Counted from the first letter of the stretch, positions 27,705 to 37,397 are shown. The stretch is 64,000 nucleotides of DNA from Duganella rivi (GCF_009857435.1 NZ_WWCK01000006.1:124001-188000), one strand, 5' to 3'. The notes: generated by a model from the letters alone, not told the origin. Numbers and translations: made by a program.

Positions 27705-30700
27705 TTAGTTGCGTTCCAGGTCGATATCGATACCCAGGGAACGGATCTCTTTCACCAGCACGTTGAACGATTCCGGCATGCCGGCATCGATCACGTGGTC
27801 GCCCTTGACGAGGTTTTCGTACACTTTGGTACGGCCATTCACGTCATCGGACTTCACGGTCAGCATTTCTTGCAGCACGTACGATGCGCCGTACGCTTCC
27901 AGTGCCCACACCTCCATCTCACCGAAGCGCTGGCCACCGAACTGGGCTTTACCGCCCAGCGGCTGCTGCGTCACCAGCGAGTATGGACCGGTCGAACGCG
28001 CGTGCATCTTGTCGTCCACCAAGTGGTGCAGTTTCAGCATGTGCATCACGCCCACGGTCACTTTACGTTCGAAGGCTTCGCCAGTGCGGCCGTCGTACAT
28101 GGTGACCTGGTTTTTCGACGCGGTCATGCCCAGCTGGGTTGCGATCTCGTCCGGGTAAGCCAGATCCAGCATGCGGCGGATTTCCGACTCGTGCGCACCG
28201 TCAAACACCGGCGTTGCGAACGGCACACCTTTTTTCAGGTTGTGCGCCAGCTTCATGATCTCTTCGTCGTCGAACTTGTCCAGATCTTCAGGACGGCCGG
28301 TTTCGTTGTAGACCGTGGTCAGATACTTGCGCATCTCTTCCACTTTAATCTGCTGCGCCAGCATTTCGCTGATACGGATGCCCAGGCCTTTCGCTGCCCA
28401 GCCCAGGTGGGTTTCCAGAATCTGACCCACGTTCATACGCGACGGCACACCCAGCGGGTTCAGCACCACGTCGGCCGGCGTACCGTCGGCCATGTGCGGC
28501 ATGTCTTCCACCGGCACGATACGCGAGACCACACCCTTGTTACCGTGGCGGCCTGCCATCTTGTCGCCCGACTGCAGGCGGCGTTTAACGGCCAGGTACA
28601 CCTTGACCATCTTCTGCACGCCAGGTTGCAGTTCGTCGCCCTGGGTCAGTTTCTTGCGCTTCTCTTCGAAGGCCAGATCGAACTGGTGGCGCTTCTCGTT
28701 GATCGATTCCTTGATCGCTTCCAGCGCGGTAGCAGCGGCGTCGTCCGCAGGGCGGATGTCGAACCAGTGGTACTTGTCCAGATCAGCCAGGTATTCCTTG
28801 GTGATCTTGGCGCCTTTGGCCAGCTTCTTCGGACCGCCGTTGACCACTTGGCCAATCAGCATTTTCTCCAGACGCTGGAAGGCGTCGCCTTCCACGATAC
28901 GCATCTGGTCGTTCAGGTCCAGACGGAAGCGCTTCAGTTCGTCGTCGATAATCTGCTGGGCGCGTTTGTCGCGCACGATGCCTTCGCGGGTGAACACTTG
29001 AACGTCGATCACGGTGCCGACCATGCCCGAAGGCACGCGCAGCGAGGTGTCTTTCACGTCCGATGCTTTTTCACCGAAGATGGCGCGCAGCAGCTTCTCT
29101 TCCGGGGTCAGCTGGGTTTCGCCTTTAGGCGTCACTTTACCGACCAGGGTGTCGCCGGCCTGGACTTCAGCGCCGATGTACACGATGCCGGATTCGTCCA
29201 GGCGAGCCAGTTGGTTCTCGGCCAGGTTCGAGATATCGCGGGTGATTTCTTCCGCGCCCAGCTTGGTGTCACGAGCAACCACCGACAGTTCTTCGATGTG
29301 AATCGAAGTGTAGCGGTCATCTTTTACGACGTTTTCCGAGATCAGGATCGAGTCTTCGAAGTTCAGACCATTCCATGGCATGAAGGCCACGGTCATGTTC
29401 TGGCCCAGTGCCAGCTCGCCCAGGTCGGTCGATGCGCCGTCGGCGATCACGTCGTGCTTGGCGACGCGGTCACCAACCTGCACGATAGGACGCTGGTTGA
29501 TGTTGGTGTTCTGGTTGGAACGGGTGTACTTGATCAGGTTGTAGATGTCCACGCCGACTTCGCCAGCTTGCGCTTCGTCGTCGTTAACACGGATCACCAC
29601 GCGGCCTGCATCGATGTAGTCGACGATACCGCCACGCAGCGCTTGCACGGTGGTGCCCGAGTCGACCGCAACGGTGCGTTCGATACCGGTACCGACCAGC
29701 GCCTTTTCAGGACGCAAGCAAGGTACAGCCTGGCGTTGCATGTTGGCGCCCATCAGTGCACGGTTCGCGTCATCGTGTTCCAGGAATGGAATCAGCGATG
29801 CTGCCACCGACACGATCTGGCCTGGCGCAACGTCCATGTACTGCACGCGCTCTGGCGACACCAGGATGGTTTCACCGGCTTCACGCGAGGACACCAGTTC
29901 GTCGACCAGCTGGCCTTCGTCGTTCACCTTGGCATTCGCCTGGGCGATGATGTAGCGGCCTTCTTCGATTGCCGACAGGTAGTCGATCTGATCGGTGACT
30001 TTCGAACCTTCTACCTTGCGGTATGGGGTTTCCAGGAAGCCGTATTCGTTCAGGCGGGCGTACAGTGCCAGCGAGTTGATCAGGCCAATGTTCGGGCCTT
30101 CAGGCGTTTCGATCGGGCACACGCGGCCGTAGTGGGTCGGGTGCACGTCGCGCACTTCAAAGCCGGCGCGTTCGCGGGTCAGACCGCCAGGGCCCAGAGC
30201 CGATACACGGCGCTTGTGGGTGATTTCCGACAGCGGGTTGGTCTGGTCCATAAACTGCGACAGCTGCGACGAACCGAAGAACTCGCGGATGGCGGCCGAG
30301 ATCGGCTTCGAGTTGATCAGGTCGTGCGGCATCAGGTTGTCAGCTTCAGCTTGACCCAGACGCTCTTTCACGGCGCGCTCAACACGTACCAGGCCGGCGC
30401 GGAACTGGTTCTCGGCCAGTTCGCCCACGCAGCGTACGCGGCGGTTGCCCAGGTGATCGATATCGTCGACTTCGCCACGGCCATTGCGCAGTTCCACCAG
30501 GATCTTGATCACGGCCAGCACGTCTTCGTTCGACAGGGTCATGGCGCCGGTCAGTTCATCGCGGCCGATGCGGCGGTTGAACTTCATCCGGCCCACAGCC
30601 GACAGGTCGTAACGGTCGGCGCTGTAGAACAGGCCGTTGAACAATGCTTCCACCGATTCTTCGGTTGGCGGTTCGCCAGGACGCATCATGCGGTAGATGG

Positions 30701-31814
30701 CGATACGGGCAGCGGTCTGGTCGGCGGTGTCGTCGATGCGCAGGGTCTGCGAGATGTAAGCGCCTTGGTCCAGATCGTTGGTGTACAGGGTCTGGATGTC
30801 CGACACATTGCTGTCGCGCAGGCGGTTCAGCACTTCGTCGGTCAGCTCATCGTTAGCGTTGGCGATGACTTCGCCGGTGTCCGCATCAACAATGTTCTTG
30901 GCCAGCACGCGGCCGACCAGATAGTCTTCCGGTACCGAGATGTGTTTCAGGCCGGCAGCGTCGATGTCGCGTACATGCTTGGCATTGATACGCTTGTCTT
31001 TCATGACGATGGTCTTGCCGGTCTTCGGATCGACGATGTCGAAGCGCGCGACTTCGCCGCGCAGGCGTTCGGCCACGAATTCCATTTCCGCGCCTTCCGA
31101 GCGCAGGTGGAAATTGTCGAATACGAAGAAGTTGGCCAGGATCTGCTCTGGCGTCATGCCGATGGCTTTCAGCAGGATCGATACCGGCATCTTGCGGCGG
31201 CGGTCGACGCGGAAGTACAGGATGTCTTTCGGGTCGAACTCGAAGTCCAGCCACGAACCGCGGTAAGGAATGATACGGGCCGAGAACAGCAGTTTGCCGG
31301 ACGAGTGGGTCTTGCCGCGGTCGTGTTCAAAGAACACGCCTGGGGAGCGGTGCAGCTGCGAAACGATAACGCGCTCGGTACCGTTGATCACGAACGAACC
31401 GGTGGAGGTCATCAGGGGCAGTTCGCCCATGTAGACTTCCTGTTCCTTCATCTCTTTAACGACCGGCTTGGTTGGCGATTCTTTATCCAGAATCACCAGG
31501 CGAACCTTGGCGCGCAGCGGCGACGCGAAGGTCAGGCCACGCAGTTGGCATTCCTTGACGTCAAAGGCGGGATCGCCCAGTACGTACGACAGGAATTCGA
31601 GACGCGCAAAACCATTGTGCGAAACGATAGGGAAAATCGAGGTAAAGGCCGACTGCAGGCCATCGTTCTTGCGCGCGGACGGTGCGATGTCTTCTTGCAA
31701 GAAGCTGTGATAGGACTCGAGCTGGGTAGCCAGCAGGAACGGAACGTTGTGAACGTTGGCGCGCTTCGCGAATGATTTGCGAATGCGTTTCTTCTCAGTA
31801 AATGAGTAGTGCAT
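27705..31814 (-). CDS. rpoB: DNA-directed RNA polymerase subunit beta
   Basis: 1369 aa. ATG 31814 (MHYSFTEKKRIRKSF) is the conserved start; an upstream open frame to 31946 is non-conserved leader. The rifampicin region reads SSQLSQFMDQTNPLSEITHKRR, with Asp, His and Ser at the usual resistance positions in wild-type form. It also has the HPTHYGRVCPIETPEGPN block and the C-terminal GGQRFGEMEVWALEAYGA. It pairs with RpoC in the core enzyme. It is co-transcribed with rplKAJL upstream, across a large stem-loop in the 267-bp rplL-rpoB spacer. Confidence 0.99.
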   Translation of the reverse strand: MHYSFTEKKRIRKSFAKRANVHNVPFLLATQLESYHSFLQEDIAPSARKNDGLQSAFTSIFPIVSHNGFARLEFLSYVLGDPAFDVKECQLRGLTFASPLRAKVRLVILDKESPTKPVVKEMKEQEVYMGELPLMTSTGSFVINGTERVIVSQLHRSPGVFFEHDRGKTHSSGKLLFSARIIPYRGSWLDFEFDPKDILYFRVDRRRKMPVSILLKAIGMTPEQILANFFVFDNFHLRSEGAEMEFVAERLRGEVARFDIVDPKTGKTIVMKDKRINAKHVRDIDAAGLKHISVPEDYLVGRVLAKNIVDADTGEVIANANDELTDEVLNRLRDSNVSDIQTLYTNDLDQGAYISQTLRIDDTADQTAARIAIYRMMRPGEPPTEESVEALFNGLFYSADRYDLSAVGRMKFNRRIGRDELTGAMTLSNEDVLAVIKILVELRNGRGEVDDIDHLGNRRVRCVGELAENQFRAGLVRVERAVKERLGQAEADNLMPHDLINSKPISAAIREFFGSSQLSQFMDQTNPLSEITHKRRVSALGPGGLTRERAGFEVRDVHPTHYGRVCPIETPEGPNIGLINSLALYARLNEYGFLETPYRKVEGSKVTDQIDYLSAIEEGRYIIAQANAKVNDEGQLVDELVSSREAGETILVSPERVQYMDVAPGQIVSVAASLIPFLEHDDANRALMGANMQRQAVPCLRPEKALVGTGIERTVAVDSGTTVQALRGGIVDYIDAGRVVIRVNDDEAQAGEVGVDIYNLIKYTRSNQNTNINQRPIVQVGDRVAKHDVIADGASTDLGELALGQNMTVAFMPWNGLNFEDSILISENVVKDDRYTSIHIEELSVVARDTKLGAEEITRDISNLAENQLARLDESGIVYIGAEVQAGDTLVGKVTPKGETQLTPEEKLLRAIFGEKASDVKDTSLRVPSGMVGTVIDVQVFTREGIVRDKRAQQIIDDELKRFRLDLNDQMRIVEGDAFQRLEKMLIGQVVNGGPKKLAKGAKITKEYLADLDKYHWFDIRPADDAAATALEAIKESINEKRHQFDLAFEEKRKKLTQGDELQPGVQKMVKVYLAVKRRLQSGDKMAGRHGNKGVVSRIVPVEDMPHMADGTPADVVLNPLGVPSRMNVGQILETHLGWAAKGLGIRISEMLAQQIKVEEMRKYLTTVYNETGRPEDLDKFDDEEIMKLAHNLKKGVPFATPVFDGAHESEIRRMLDLAYPDEIATQLGMTASKNQVTMYDGRTGEAFERKVTVGVMHMLKLHHLVDDKMHARSTGPYSLVTQQPLGGKAQFGGQRFGEMEVWALEAYGASYVLQEMLTVKSDDVNGRTKVYENLVKGDHVIDAGMPESFNVLVKEIRSLGIDIDLERN

Positions 31815-31986
31815 GGACACTCCGTGAGTGACAGAAAGGGAAAAAATTTCAGGTTTTGCCTGTATTCCAGGAAGAACCGGGCTGTCTGTCACACAGACGA
31901 AACCTGAAACTTCTACCATTTCCAGCTGATTCAATTGGAACTGCAACGTCGTTACAACGCTACAAATACGACACAGACGACAAAGG

Positions 31987-32040
31987 AGCCAAAGCCGAAA
32001 GTTTCCCCTTTTTCAAGGGGAAACCTTCTCAGCTTTGGCT
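31987..32040 (-). other. Two-tier stem-loop in the rplL-rpoB spacer
   Basis: The outer arms AGCCAAAGC (31987-31995) and GCTTTGGCT (32032-32040) are perfectly complementary, and so are the inner arms GTTTCCCCTT (32001-32010) and AAGGGGAAAC (32015-32024). E. coli has an attenuator and an RNase III site in the same spacer to set the ribosomal-protein/polymerase ratio; this structure is in the matching place. Confidence 0.65.
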
Positions 32041-32081
32041 CTTGGTTGCTAAGCACATGTCTTAGCCACCGGTACAGCTAA

Positions 32082-32459
32082 TTACTTCAGGTCGGCCTTG
32101 GCGCCAGCTTCTTCCAGCTTCTTCTTAGCGGCTTCAGCGTCAGCTTTCGACAGAGCTTCTTTCACGGTCTTCGGTGCGCCGTCTACCAGATCTTTGGCTT
32201 CTTTCAGGCCCAGACCGGTGATTTCGCGAACTGCTTTAATTACGCCAACTTTGTTAGCGCCAACTTCCGACAGAACCAGGTTGAACTCGGTTTGCTCTTC
32301 AGCAGCAGCTGCGCCGCCAGCTGCGCCGCCAGCTGCTGGAGCAGCCATTGCAGCGGCCGAAACGCCGAACTTCTCTTCGAATGCTTTAACCAGTTCGTTC
32401 AGGTCCATGACGGACATTTCGCTAACTGCGTTCAGGATGTCTTCTTTGCTAATTGCCAT
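32082..32459 (-). CDS. rplL: 50S ribosomal protein L7/L12
   Basis: 125 aa from MAISKEDIL at 32459 (a few upstream in-frame codons are not part of the protein). It has the N-terminal dimerisation helix, the Ala/Gly hinge (AAPAAGGAAGGAAAA) and the C-terminal factor-binding domain (GANKVGVIKAVREITGLGLKEAK). It forms the ribosomal stalk on L10 and recruits EF-Tu and EF-G. It lies 87 bp after rplJ. Confidence 0.98.
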   Translation of the reverse strand: MAISKEDILNAVSEMSVMDLNELVKAFEEKFGVSAAAMAAPAAGGAAGGAAAAEEQTEFNLVLSEVGANKVGVIKAVREITGLGLKEAKDLVDGAPKTVKEALSKADAEAAKKKLEEAGAKADLK

Positions 32460-32546
32460 TTGAAACTCCAATAATTTTTTGATACGTTAATTCAGAATGC
32501 TACTTGATGGGAAAAAACCATCGACCCGAGAGTCGAAACAGCGTCT

Positions 32547-33080
32547 TTACGCTGCTGGGGCTTCTTCAGCTGCAACTTCAGCAGCTGGAGCGCCTTCGGA
32601 TTTTTTCGCTGCCAGAGCAGCCAGACCACGTGCAAAGCCCGATACCGGAGCCAGCATAACGCCCAACAGCTGCGAGATGAGGACTTCACGGCTAGGAATG
32701 CTCGCCAACGCTGCAACAGCTGCTTTATCCAGCTGCTTGCCTGCGTAGTTACCGGCAGTGATAACCAGTTTGTCGTTGGTTTTAGCGAAGTCGGCTACGA
32801 CTTTAGCTGCTGCAACGGCATCATCCGAGATCGAGTAGATCAGCGGACCGGTCATGCTGTCTGCCAGGGCGGCAAATTGCGTGCCTTCAACGGAGCGACG
32901 TGCGAGGGTGTTTTTCAACACTCGCAGGTACACGCCTTGAGCGCGCGCTTTGGCACGGAGTTGCGTCAAGTGAGCAACCTGGATGCCACGATACTCGGCC
33001 ACGACGATAGTTTGCGCAGTTGCTACTTTTGCGGAAACTTCGGCAACAACGGCCTTTTTGTCATTCAGATTGAGACCCAC
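32547..33080 (-). CDS. rplJ: 50S ribosomal protein L10
   Basis: 177 aa from a GTG at 33080 (VGLNLNDKKA), chosen because AAGGAG lies seven bases before it and family proteins begin with GLNLNDK-like sequence. Apparent upstream codons to 33134 belong to the leader. L10 anchors the L7/L12 stalk and, with it, represses its own mRNA in the leader. The C-terminal tail is the Ala/Glu-rich extension that binds L7/L12 dimers. Confidence 0.96.
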   Translation of the reverse strand: MGLNLNDKKAVVAEVSAKVATAQTIVVAEYRGIQVAHLTQLRAKARAQGVYLRVLKNTLARRSVEGTQFAALADSMTGPLIYSISDDAVAAAKVVADFAKTNDKLVITAGNYAGKQLDKAAVAALASIPSREVLISQLLGVMLAPVSGFARGLAALAAKKSEGAPAAEVAAEEAPAA

Positions 33081-33330
33081 GGTCAATCTCCTTAAATGAT
33101 AACCAGCTGAATTGCCGGCCATCGGTTCGAACAACGGCGTCCGAGGTTAGGAGTCCAATGGACTGCAAAACTTGATCGGGAACACCATCTGCGTTGGGTG
33201 AAACATTCAATTAACCGGGCGCCTGCCTGATGCGCCTAGCCCAACGGTCTTTGATTGCGGCTGCTGCTTGCGCAGCAGCCATCCCAAAGAACTGCGCCAA
33301 GCTTTTCAGCTCAGCGACTAAATTTGAAAC
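33081..33330 (-). promoter_or_regulatory. rplJ leader, probable L10(L12)4 autoregulatory RNA
   Basis: The 250-bp rplA-rplJ spacer is the established site of L10 feedback control. It contains a clear RNA hairpin with arms 33259-33267 and 33272-33280 (nine pairs); read on the transcript, the loop is GCAA, a GNRA tetraloop. Other parts of the kink-turn binding site cannot be assigned by eye. Confidence 0.55.
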
Positions 33331-34026
33331 TTAAGCTGCCAGGGTAGCCTGGTCCAGACGAACGCCGGCGCCCATGGTCGACGAGATCGACACTTTGCGC
33401 AGGTACACGCCTTTCGACGAAGCTGGCTTGGCTTTGTTCAGGGCGTCGATCAGGGCAACCAGGTTGCTCTTCAGATCTGCATCGCTGAACGATTTGCGGC
33501 CGATGGTCGCGTGGATGATACCGGCTTTGTCGGTACGGTACTGAACTTGACCGGCTTTCGCGTTTTTCACGGCGGTAGCGACGTCAGGGGTTACGGTGCC
33601 GACTTTCGGGTTAGGCATCAGGCCGCGTGGGCCCAGGATCTGACCCAGGGTACCAACGATACGCATGGTGTCTGGCGAAGCGATCACGATGTCGAAAGGC
33701 ATGTCGCCGGCTTTGACGCGCTCGGCCAGGTCTTCCATACCAACAACGTCAGCGCCAGCAGCTTTAGCTTGCTCGGCCTTGTCGCCCGAAGCGAACACAG
33801 CGACGCGAACGGTTTTGCCGGTGCCAGCTGGCAGCACGACCGAACCGCGAACCACTTGGTCCGACTTCTTAGGATCCACACCCAGTTGTACCGACACGTC
33901 GATCGATTCGTTGAACTTGGCGGTCGCCAGTTCTTTGATCAGAGCAACAGCGCTGTCGAACGAGTAGTTCTTGGTGGTGTCAACTTTGGCCTTGATGGCT
34001 TGTGCGCGTTTGGACAGTTTTGCCAT
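33331..34026 (-). CDS. rplA: 50S ribosomal protein L1
   Basis: 231 aa, standard length. MAKLSKRAQAIKAKVD start, GRKSFSDADLKSNL and the C-terminal KGVYLRKVSISSTMG are diagnostic. It binds 23S rRNA at the E-site side and represses the L11 operon mRNA. Two base pairs separate it from rplK, consistent with translational coupling. Confidence 0.98.
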   Translation of the reverse strand: MAKLSKRAQAIKAKVDTTKNYSFDSAVALIKELATAKFNESIDVSVQLGVDPKKSDQVVRGSVVLPAGTGKTVRVAVFASGDKAEQAKAAGADVVGMEDLAERVKAGDMPFDIVIASPDTMRIVGTLGQILGPRGLMPNPKVGTVTPDVATAVKNAKAGQVQYRTDKAGIIHATIGRKSFSDADLKSNLVALIDALNKAKPASSKGVYLRKVSISSTMGAGVRLDQATLAA

Positions 34027-34028
34027 GA

Positions 34029-34460
34029 TTACAGACCTTCCACGGTGATGCCCATCGAACGAGCCGAGCCAGCGATGGTGCGTACAGCAGCATCCAGGTC
34101 AGCAGCGGTCAGGTCAGGGGTTTTCAGTTTAGCGATTTCTTCAGCTTGCGCGCGGGTCAGCTTGCCTACCTTGTCGGTATGTGGCTTGGCCGAACCTTTT
34201 TGCACGCCCGAGTGCTTCTTGATCAGGAAGGTCGCTGGTGGGGTCTTCATCACGAAGGTGAAGGACTTGTCCGCGAAGGCAGTGATCACCACTGGGATCG
34301 GCATGCCTGGTTCCATACCTTGGGTCTGCGCGTTGAACGCTTTGCAGAATTCCATGATGTTCAGACCGCGCTGACCCAGTGCTGGGCCGATCGGTGGGGA
34401 TGGGTTTGCTTTACCAGCTGGCACTTGCAGCTTGATAAAACCAATGATTTTCTTTGCCAT
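34029..34460 (-). CDS. rplK: 50S ribosomal protein L11
   Basis: 143 aa. MAKKIIGFIKLQVPAGKANP and PPIGPALGQRGLNIMEFCKAFN are hallmark L11 sequence; the C-terminal RNA-binding domain ends GSARSMGI. It forms the GTPase-associated centre and is needed for the stringent response. It lies 120 bp after nusG; the spacer probably carries the L1 target site. Confidence 0.98.
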   Translation of the reverse strand: MAKKIIGFIKLQVPAGKANPSPPIGPALGQRGLNIMEFCKAFNAQTQGMEPGMPIPVVITAFADKSFTFVMKTPPATFLIKKHSGVQKGSAKPHTDKVGKLTRAQAEEIAKLKTPDLTAADLDAAVRTIAGSARSMGITVEGL

Positions 34461-34580
34461 GATGGCTCCTATCTTGGATATGAGTAGTAGCGCCCCACCA
34501 TGCGAAACTGCAGGGCGGGGCTCCTCTTTTGCCAGAATTCACTAGGGTTTTGACACCGTCGCCCGTTCTGGCGAACGGTC

Positions 34581-35195
34581 TTATACTTTTTCGACTTGGC
34601 CGAATTCGAGTTCGACGGGCGTTGCGCGGCCAAAAATGGTGACCGAGACGCGCACTTTCGATTTCTCGTAGTTGACTTCCTCGACGTTGCCGTTGAAGTC
34701 AGTGAACGGGCCGTCCTTGATACGGACTTGCTCGCCCACTTCGTACAGCACTTTTGGCCGTGGCTTCTCGACGCCTTCTTGCATCTGCTGCATGATCTTG
34801 TCGATCTCGCGCGCAGGAATCGGGGTAGGCTTGTTCGATTTGCCGCCGATGAAGCCGGTCACTTTGCTGGTGTTTTTCACCAGGTGCCAGGTTTCGTCGG
34901 TCATTTCCATTTCCACCAGCACGTAGCCAGGGAAGAAACGGCGTTCGGTAACCGATTTTTGGCCATTGCGGACTTCGACCACTTCTTCGGTCGGCACCAG
35001 GATCTGGCCAAATTGTTCTTGCATGCCGGCGCGTTCGACGCGCTCGGTCAGCGCGCGCTGCACGCTTTTCTCCATGCCGGAATACGCATGCACAACGTAC
35101 CAGCGCTTGTTGCTCACCGGTACGCTGATTGGCGCTGCGCCAGCTTCTTGCTCAGGGGCCGCGCCCTGAGCGTCGTCTTGCACATTTTCGCTCAT
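34581..35195 (-). CDS. nusG: Transcription termination/antitermination factor NusG
   Basis: 204 aa. The NGN domain (RWYVVHAYSGMEKSVQRAL) and C-terminal KOW domain (GPFTDFNGNVEEVN) are both complete. It links RNA polymerase to Rho and to the ribosome. The first 25 residues are an acidic/Ala tail typical of betaproteobacteria. Its start overlaps the secE stop by one base (35195). Confidence 0.98.
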   Translation of the reverse strand: MSENVQDDAQGAAPEQEAGAAPISVPVSNKRWYVVHAYSGMEKSVQRALTERVERAGMQEQFGQILVPTEEVVEVRNGQKSVTERRFFPGYVLVEMEMTDETWHLVKNTSKVTGFIGGKSNKPTPIPAREIDKIMQQMQEGVEKPRPKVLYEVGEQVRIKDGPFTDFNGNVEEVNYEKSKVRVSVTIFGRATPVELEFGQVEKV

Positions 35196-35578
35196 TATTT
35201 TCGTATGCCCAGAATGACGTCGTACAACAGGAATTCCAAAGTCTTATCCGTGCCCCACAGGAAGATCGCCATTACCAGCACGAAGGCAAACACGATGCCG
35301 GTGATCTGGGCGGCTTCGCGGCGGGTAGGCCACACGACCTTTTTCGTCTCGCGAACGGCTTCTTTGGCGAAATTCAGGAAATCACGGCCAGTCGACGAAG
35401 TCCACAAGATCAAAACGGCAAAAGCCAAACCAGCCACAAGTGCGCCTGCGCGTACCAGAGCTGGTTTGTCCGACAGGTAGTAAAAACCTATCACGCCTGC
35501 GATTGCAATGGCGATGGCCAGTACAACCTTAATCTTGTCATTCGACGTGCTGACGGTCTGCACGGATTGATTAGACAT
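35195..35578 (-). CDS. secE: Preprotein translocase subunit SecE
   Basis: 127 aa with three membrane helices, as in E. coli. The conserved amphipathic helix and hinge (FAKEAVRETKKVVWPTRREA) precede the last, essential helix. It clamps SecY in the inner-membrane translocon. Upstream is tRNA-Trp, downstream nusG, the classic order. Confidence 0.97.
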   Translation of the reverse strand: MSNQSVQTVSTSNDKIKVVLAIAIAIAGVIGFYYLSDKPALVRAGALVAGLAFAVLILWTSSTGRDFLNFAKEAVRETKKVVWPTRREAAQITGIVFAFVLVMAIFLWGTDKTLEFLLYDVILGIRK

Positions 35579-35614
35579 TTATATTTTACTTTCGGTGCCC
35601 TGCACCAGATTCGG

Positions 35615-35690
35615 TGGCAGGGGCGGAGGGCCTCGAACCCCCAACCTTCGGTTTTGGAGACCGACGCTCTGCCAATTGAGCTACGCCCCT
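35615..35690 (-). tRNA. tRNA-Trp (CCA)
   Basis: 76 nt including an encoded CCA. The acceptor stem AGGGGCG/CGCCCCT is perfect, the anticodon loop contains CCA in GTCTCCAAAAC, and the T-loop GTTCGAG is standard. It sits between tuf and secE as in most proteobacteria. Confidence 0.97.
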
Positions 35691-35761
35691 ACATAAACCC
35701 TGAAACTACAAAGGAGTCGGATTATACCACCCGGACGCCCGGGTGGCAATCTTGCTTCCTA

Positions 35762-36952
35762 TTAGGCGATGATCTTAGCAACCACGCCTGCGCCTACGGT
35801 ACGGCCACCTTCACGGATAGCGAAACGCAGACCTTCTTCCATAGCGATCGGGTTGATCAGCTTAACGGTGATCGACACGTTGTCGCCTGGCATAACCATT
35901 TCTTTGTCCGCTGGCAGTTCGATCGAACCGGTCACGTCAGTCGTACGGAAGTAGAACTGTGGACGATAGTTGTTGAAGAACGGGGTGTGACGGCCGCCTT
36001 CATCTTTCGACAGAACGTAGATCTCGCCGGTGAAGTGGTTGTGCGGCTTGATCGAGCCTGGCTTCGCCAGAACCTGACCACGCTGAACGTCTTCACGCTT
36101 GGTGCCGCGCAGCAGCAGACCAACGTTGTCGCCTGCTTGACCTTGGTCCAGCAGTTTGCGGAACATTTCCACGCCGGTGCAGGTGGTTTTCACGGTGTCG
36201 GTGATACCAACGATTTCGATCTCTTCGCCGACTTTAATGATGCCGCGCTCAACACGACCGGTAACCACGGTACCGCGACCCGAGATCGAGAACACGTCTT
36301 CCACTGGCATCAGGAAGGCGCCGTCAACTGCGCGCTCTGGGGTTGGGATGTAGCTGTCCAGCGCGTCGGCCAGTTGCATGATCGCCTGTTCGCCCAGTGG
36401 GCCGGTGTCGCCGTCCAGCGCCATACGTGCCGAACCTTTTACGATTGGCAGGTCGTCGCCTGGGAACTCGTACTTCGACAGCAGTTCGCGCACTTCCATT
36501 TCCACCAGTTCCAGCAGTTCTGCGTCGTCAACCAGGTCGCACTTGTTCAGGAACACGATGATGTATGGAACGCCAACTTGGCGGGCCAGCAGGATGTGTT
36601 CGCGGGTCTGTGGCATTGGGCCGTCAGCGGCGGAGCAAACCAGGATCGCGCCGTCCATCTGCGCTGCACCGGTAATCATGTTCTTGATGTAGTCGGCGTG
36701 GCCTGGGCAGTCAACGTGAGCGTAGTGGCGGCCCGAGGTTTCGTACTCGACGTGAGCGGTGTTAATGGTAATACCGCGTGCTTTTTCTTCTGGAGCAGCG
36801 TCGATCTGGTCGTAGGCTTTAGCTTCGCCGCCGAATTTTTTCGACAGAACGGTTGCAATTGCTGCGGTCAGGGTGGTCTTGCCGTGGTCGACGTGGCCGA
36901 TGGTGCCGACGTTAACGTGCGGCTTGGTCCGCTCGAATTTCTCTTTTGCCAT
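35762..36952 (-). CDS. tuf: Elongation factor Tu
   Basis: 396 aa, full length. The GTPase motifs are GHVDHGKT (G1), DCPGH (G3) and NKCD (G4); domain 2/3 sequence ends KIIA. It delivers aminoacyl-tRNA to the ribosome. GGAG lies about seven bases before the ATG. It is embedded between tRNA-Thr and tRNA-Trp; a second tuf copy probably exists in the str operon elsewhere, as is common in proteobacteria (inference). Confidence 0.98.
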   Translation of the reverse strand: MAKEKFERTKPHVNVGTIGHVDHGKTTLTAAIATVLSKKFGGEAKAYDQIDAAPEEKARGITINTAHVEYETSGRHYAHVDCPGHADYIKNMITGAAQMDGAILVCSAADGPMPQTREHILLARQVGVPYIIVFLNKCDLVDDAELLELVEMEVRELLSKYEFPGDDLPIVKGSARMALDGDTGPLGEQAIMQLADALDSYIPTPERAVDGAFLMPVEDVFSISGRGTVVTGRVERGIIKVGEEIEIVGITDTVKTTCTGVEMFRKLLDQGQAGDNVGLLLRGTKREDVQRGQVLAKPGSIKPHNHFTGEIYVLSKDEGGRHTPFFNNYRPQFYFRTTDVTGSIELPADKEMVMPGDNVSITVKLINPIAMEEGLRFAIREGGRTVGAGVVAKIIA

Positions 36953-37037
36953 TTTAGACTCCTAACGATTTTGGTGTGATTGGCAGGGAACCCTGCCCAA
37001 CTTTGATAGTGCTACCGTACTGCCGTATTGCGTATTC

Positions 37038-37112
<75 letters not shown>

Positions 37113-37167
37113 TTAAGGTACTGCGCTTTACAACTGCGATGCTTGCGCATCTGAATTGCAACAACAC

Positions 37168-37241
37168 TGGAGCGGGTGAAGGGAATCGAACCCTCGTCGT
37201 AAGCTTGGAAGGCTTCTGCTCTACCATTGAGCTACACCCGC
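37168..37241 (-). tRNA. tRNA-Gly (TCC)
   Basis: 74 nt with encoded CCA. Acceptor GCGGGTG pairs with CACCCGC; the anticodon loop CTTCCAA gives TCC, as in E. coli glyT, which occupies the same genomic position. Confidence 0.96.
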
Positions 37242-37298
37242 GAGGTACTGGTTCAATTCATTTCACTTACTGCGCCACTCAGTCTTTTTGCAAAAACT

Positions 37299-37383
37299 TG
37301 GTGGAGGGGACTGGATTCGAACCAGTGTACTCTGAGAGAACGGATTTACAGTCCGTCGCCTTTAACCACTCGGCCACCCCTCC
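37299..37383 (-). tRNA. tRNA-Tyr (GTA)
   Basis: 85 nt with encoded CCA and a long variable arm, so class II. Acceptor GGAGGGG pairs with CCCCTCC; the anticodon loop ACTGTAAAT gives GTA. First gene of the operon, about eight bases after the predicted transcription start. Confidence 0.97.
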
Positions 37384-37397
37384 GCGAGGAACCGCAG

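Noticed and set aside
23418..31775. Very long open frames on the plus strand opposite rpoC and rpoB (about 1400 and 1330 codons).
   Set aside because: They are antisense to highly conserved essential genes, have no domain-like sequence and arise from codon bias in GC-rich genes.
31815..31946. Longer RpoB N-terminus.
   Set aside because: The conserved protein begins MHYSFTEKKRIRKSF; upstream codons lie in the structured leader.
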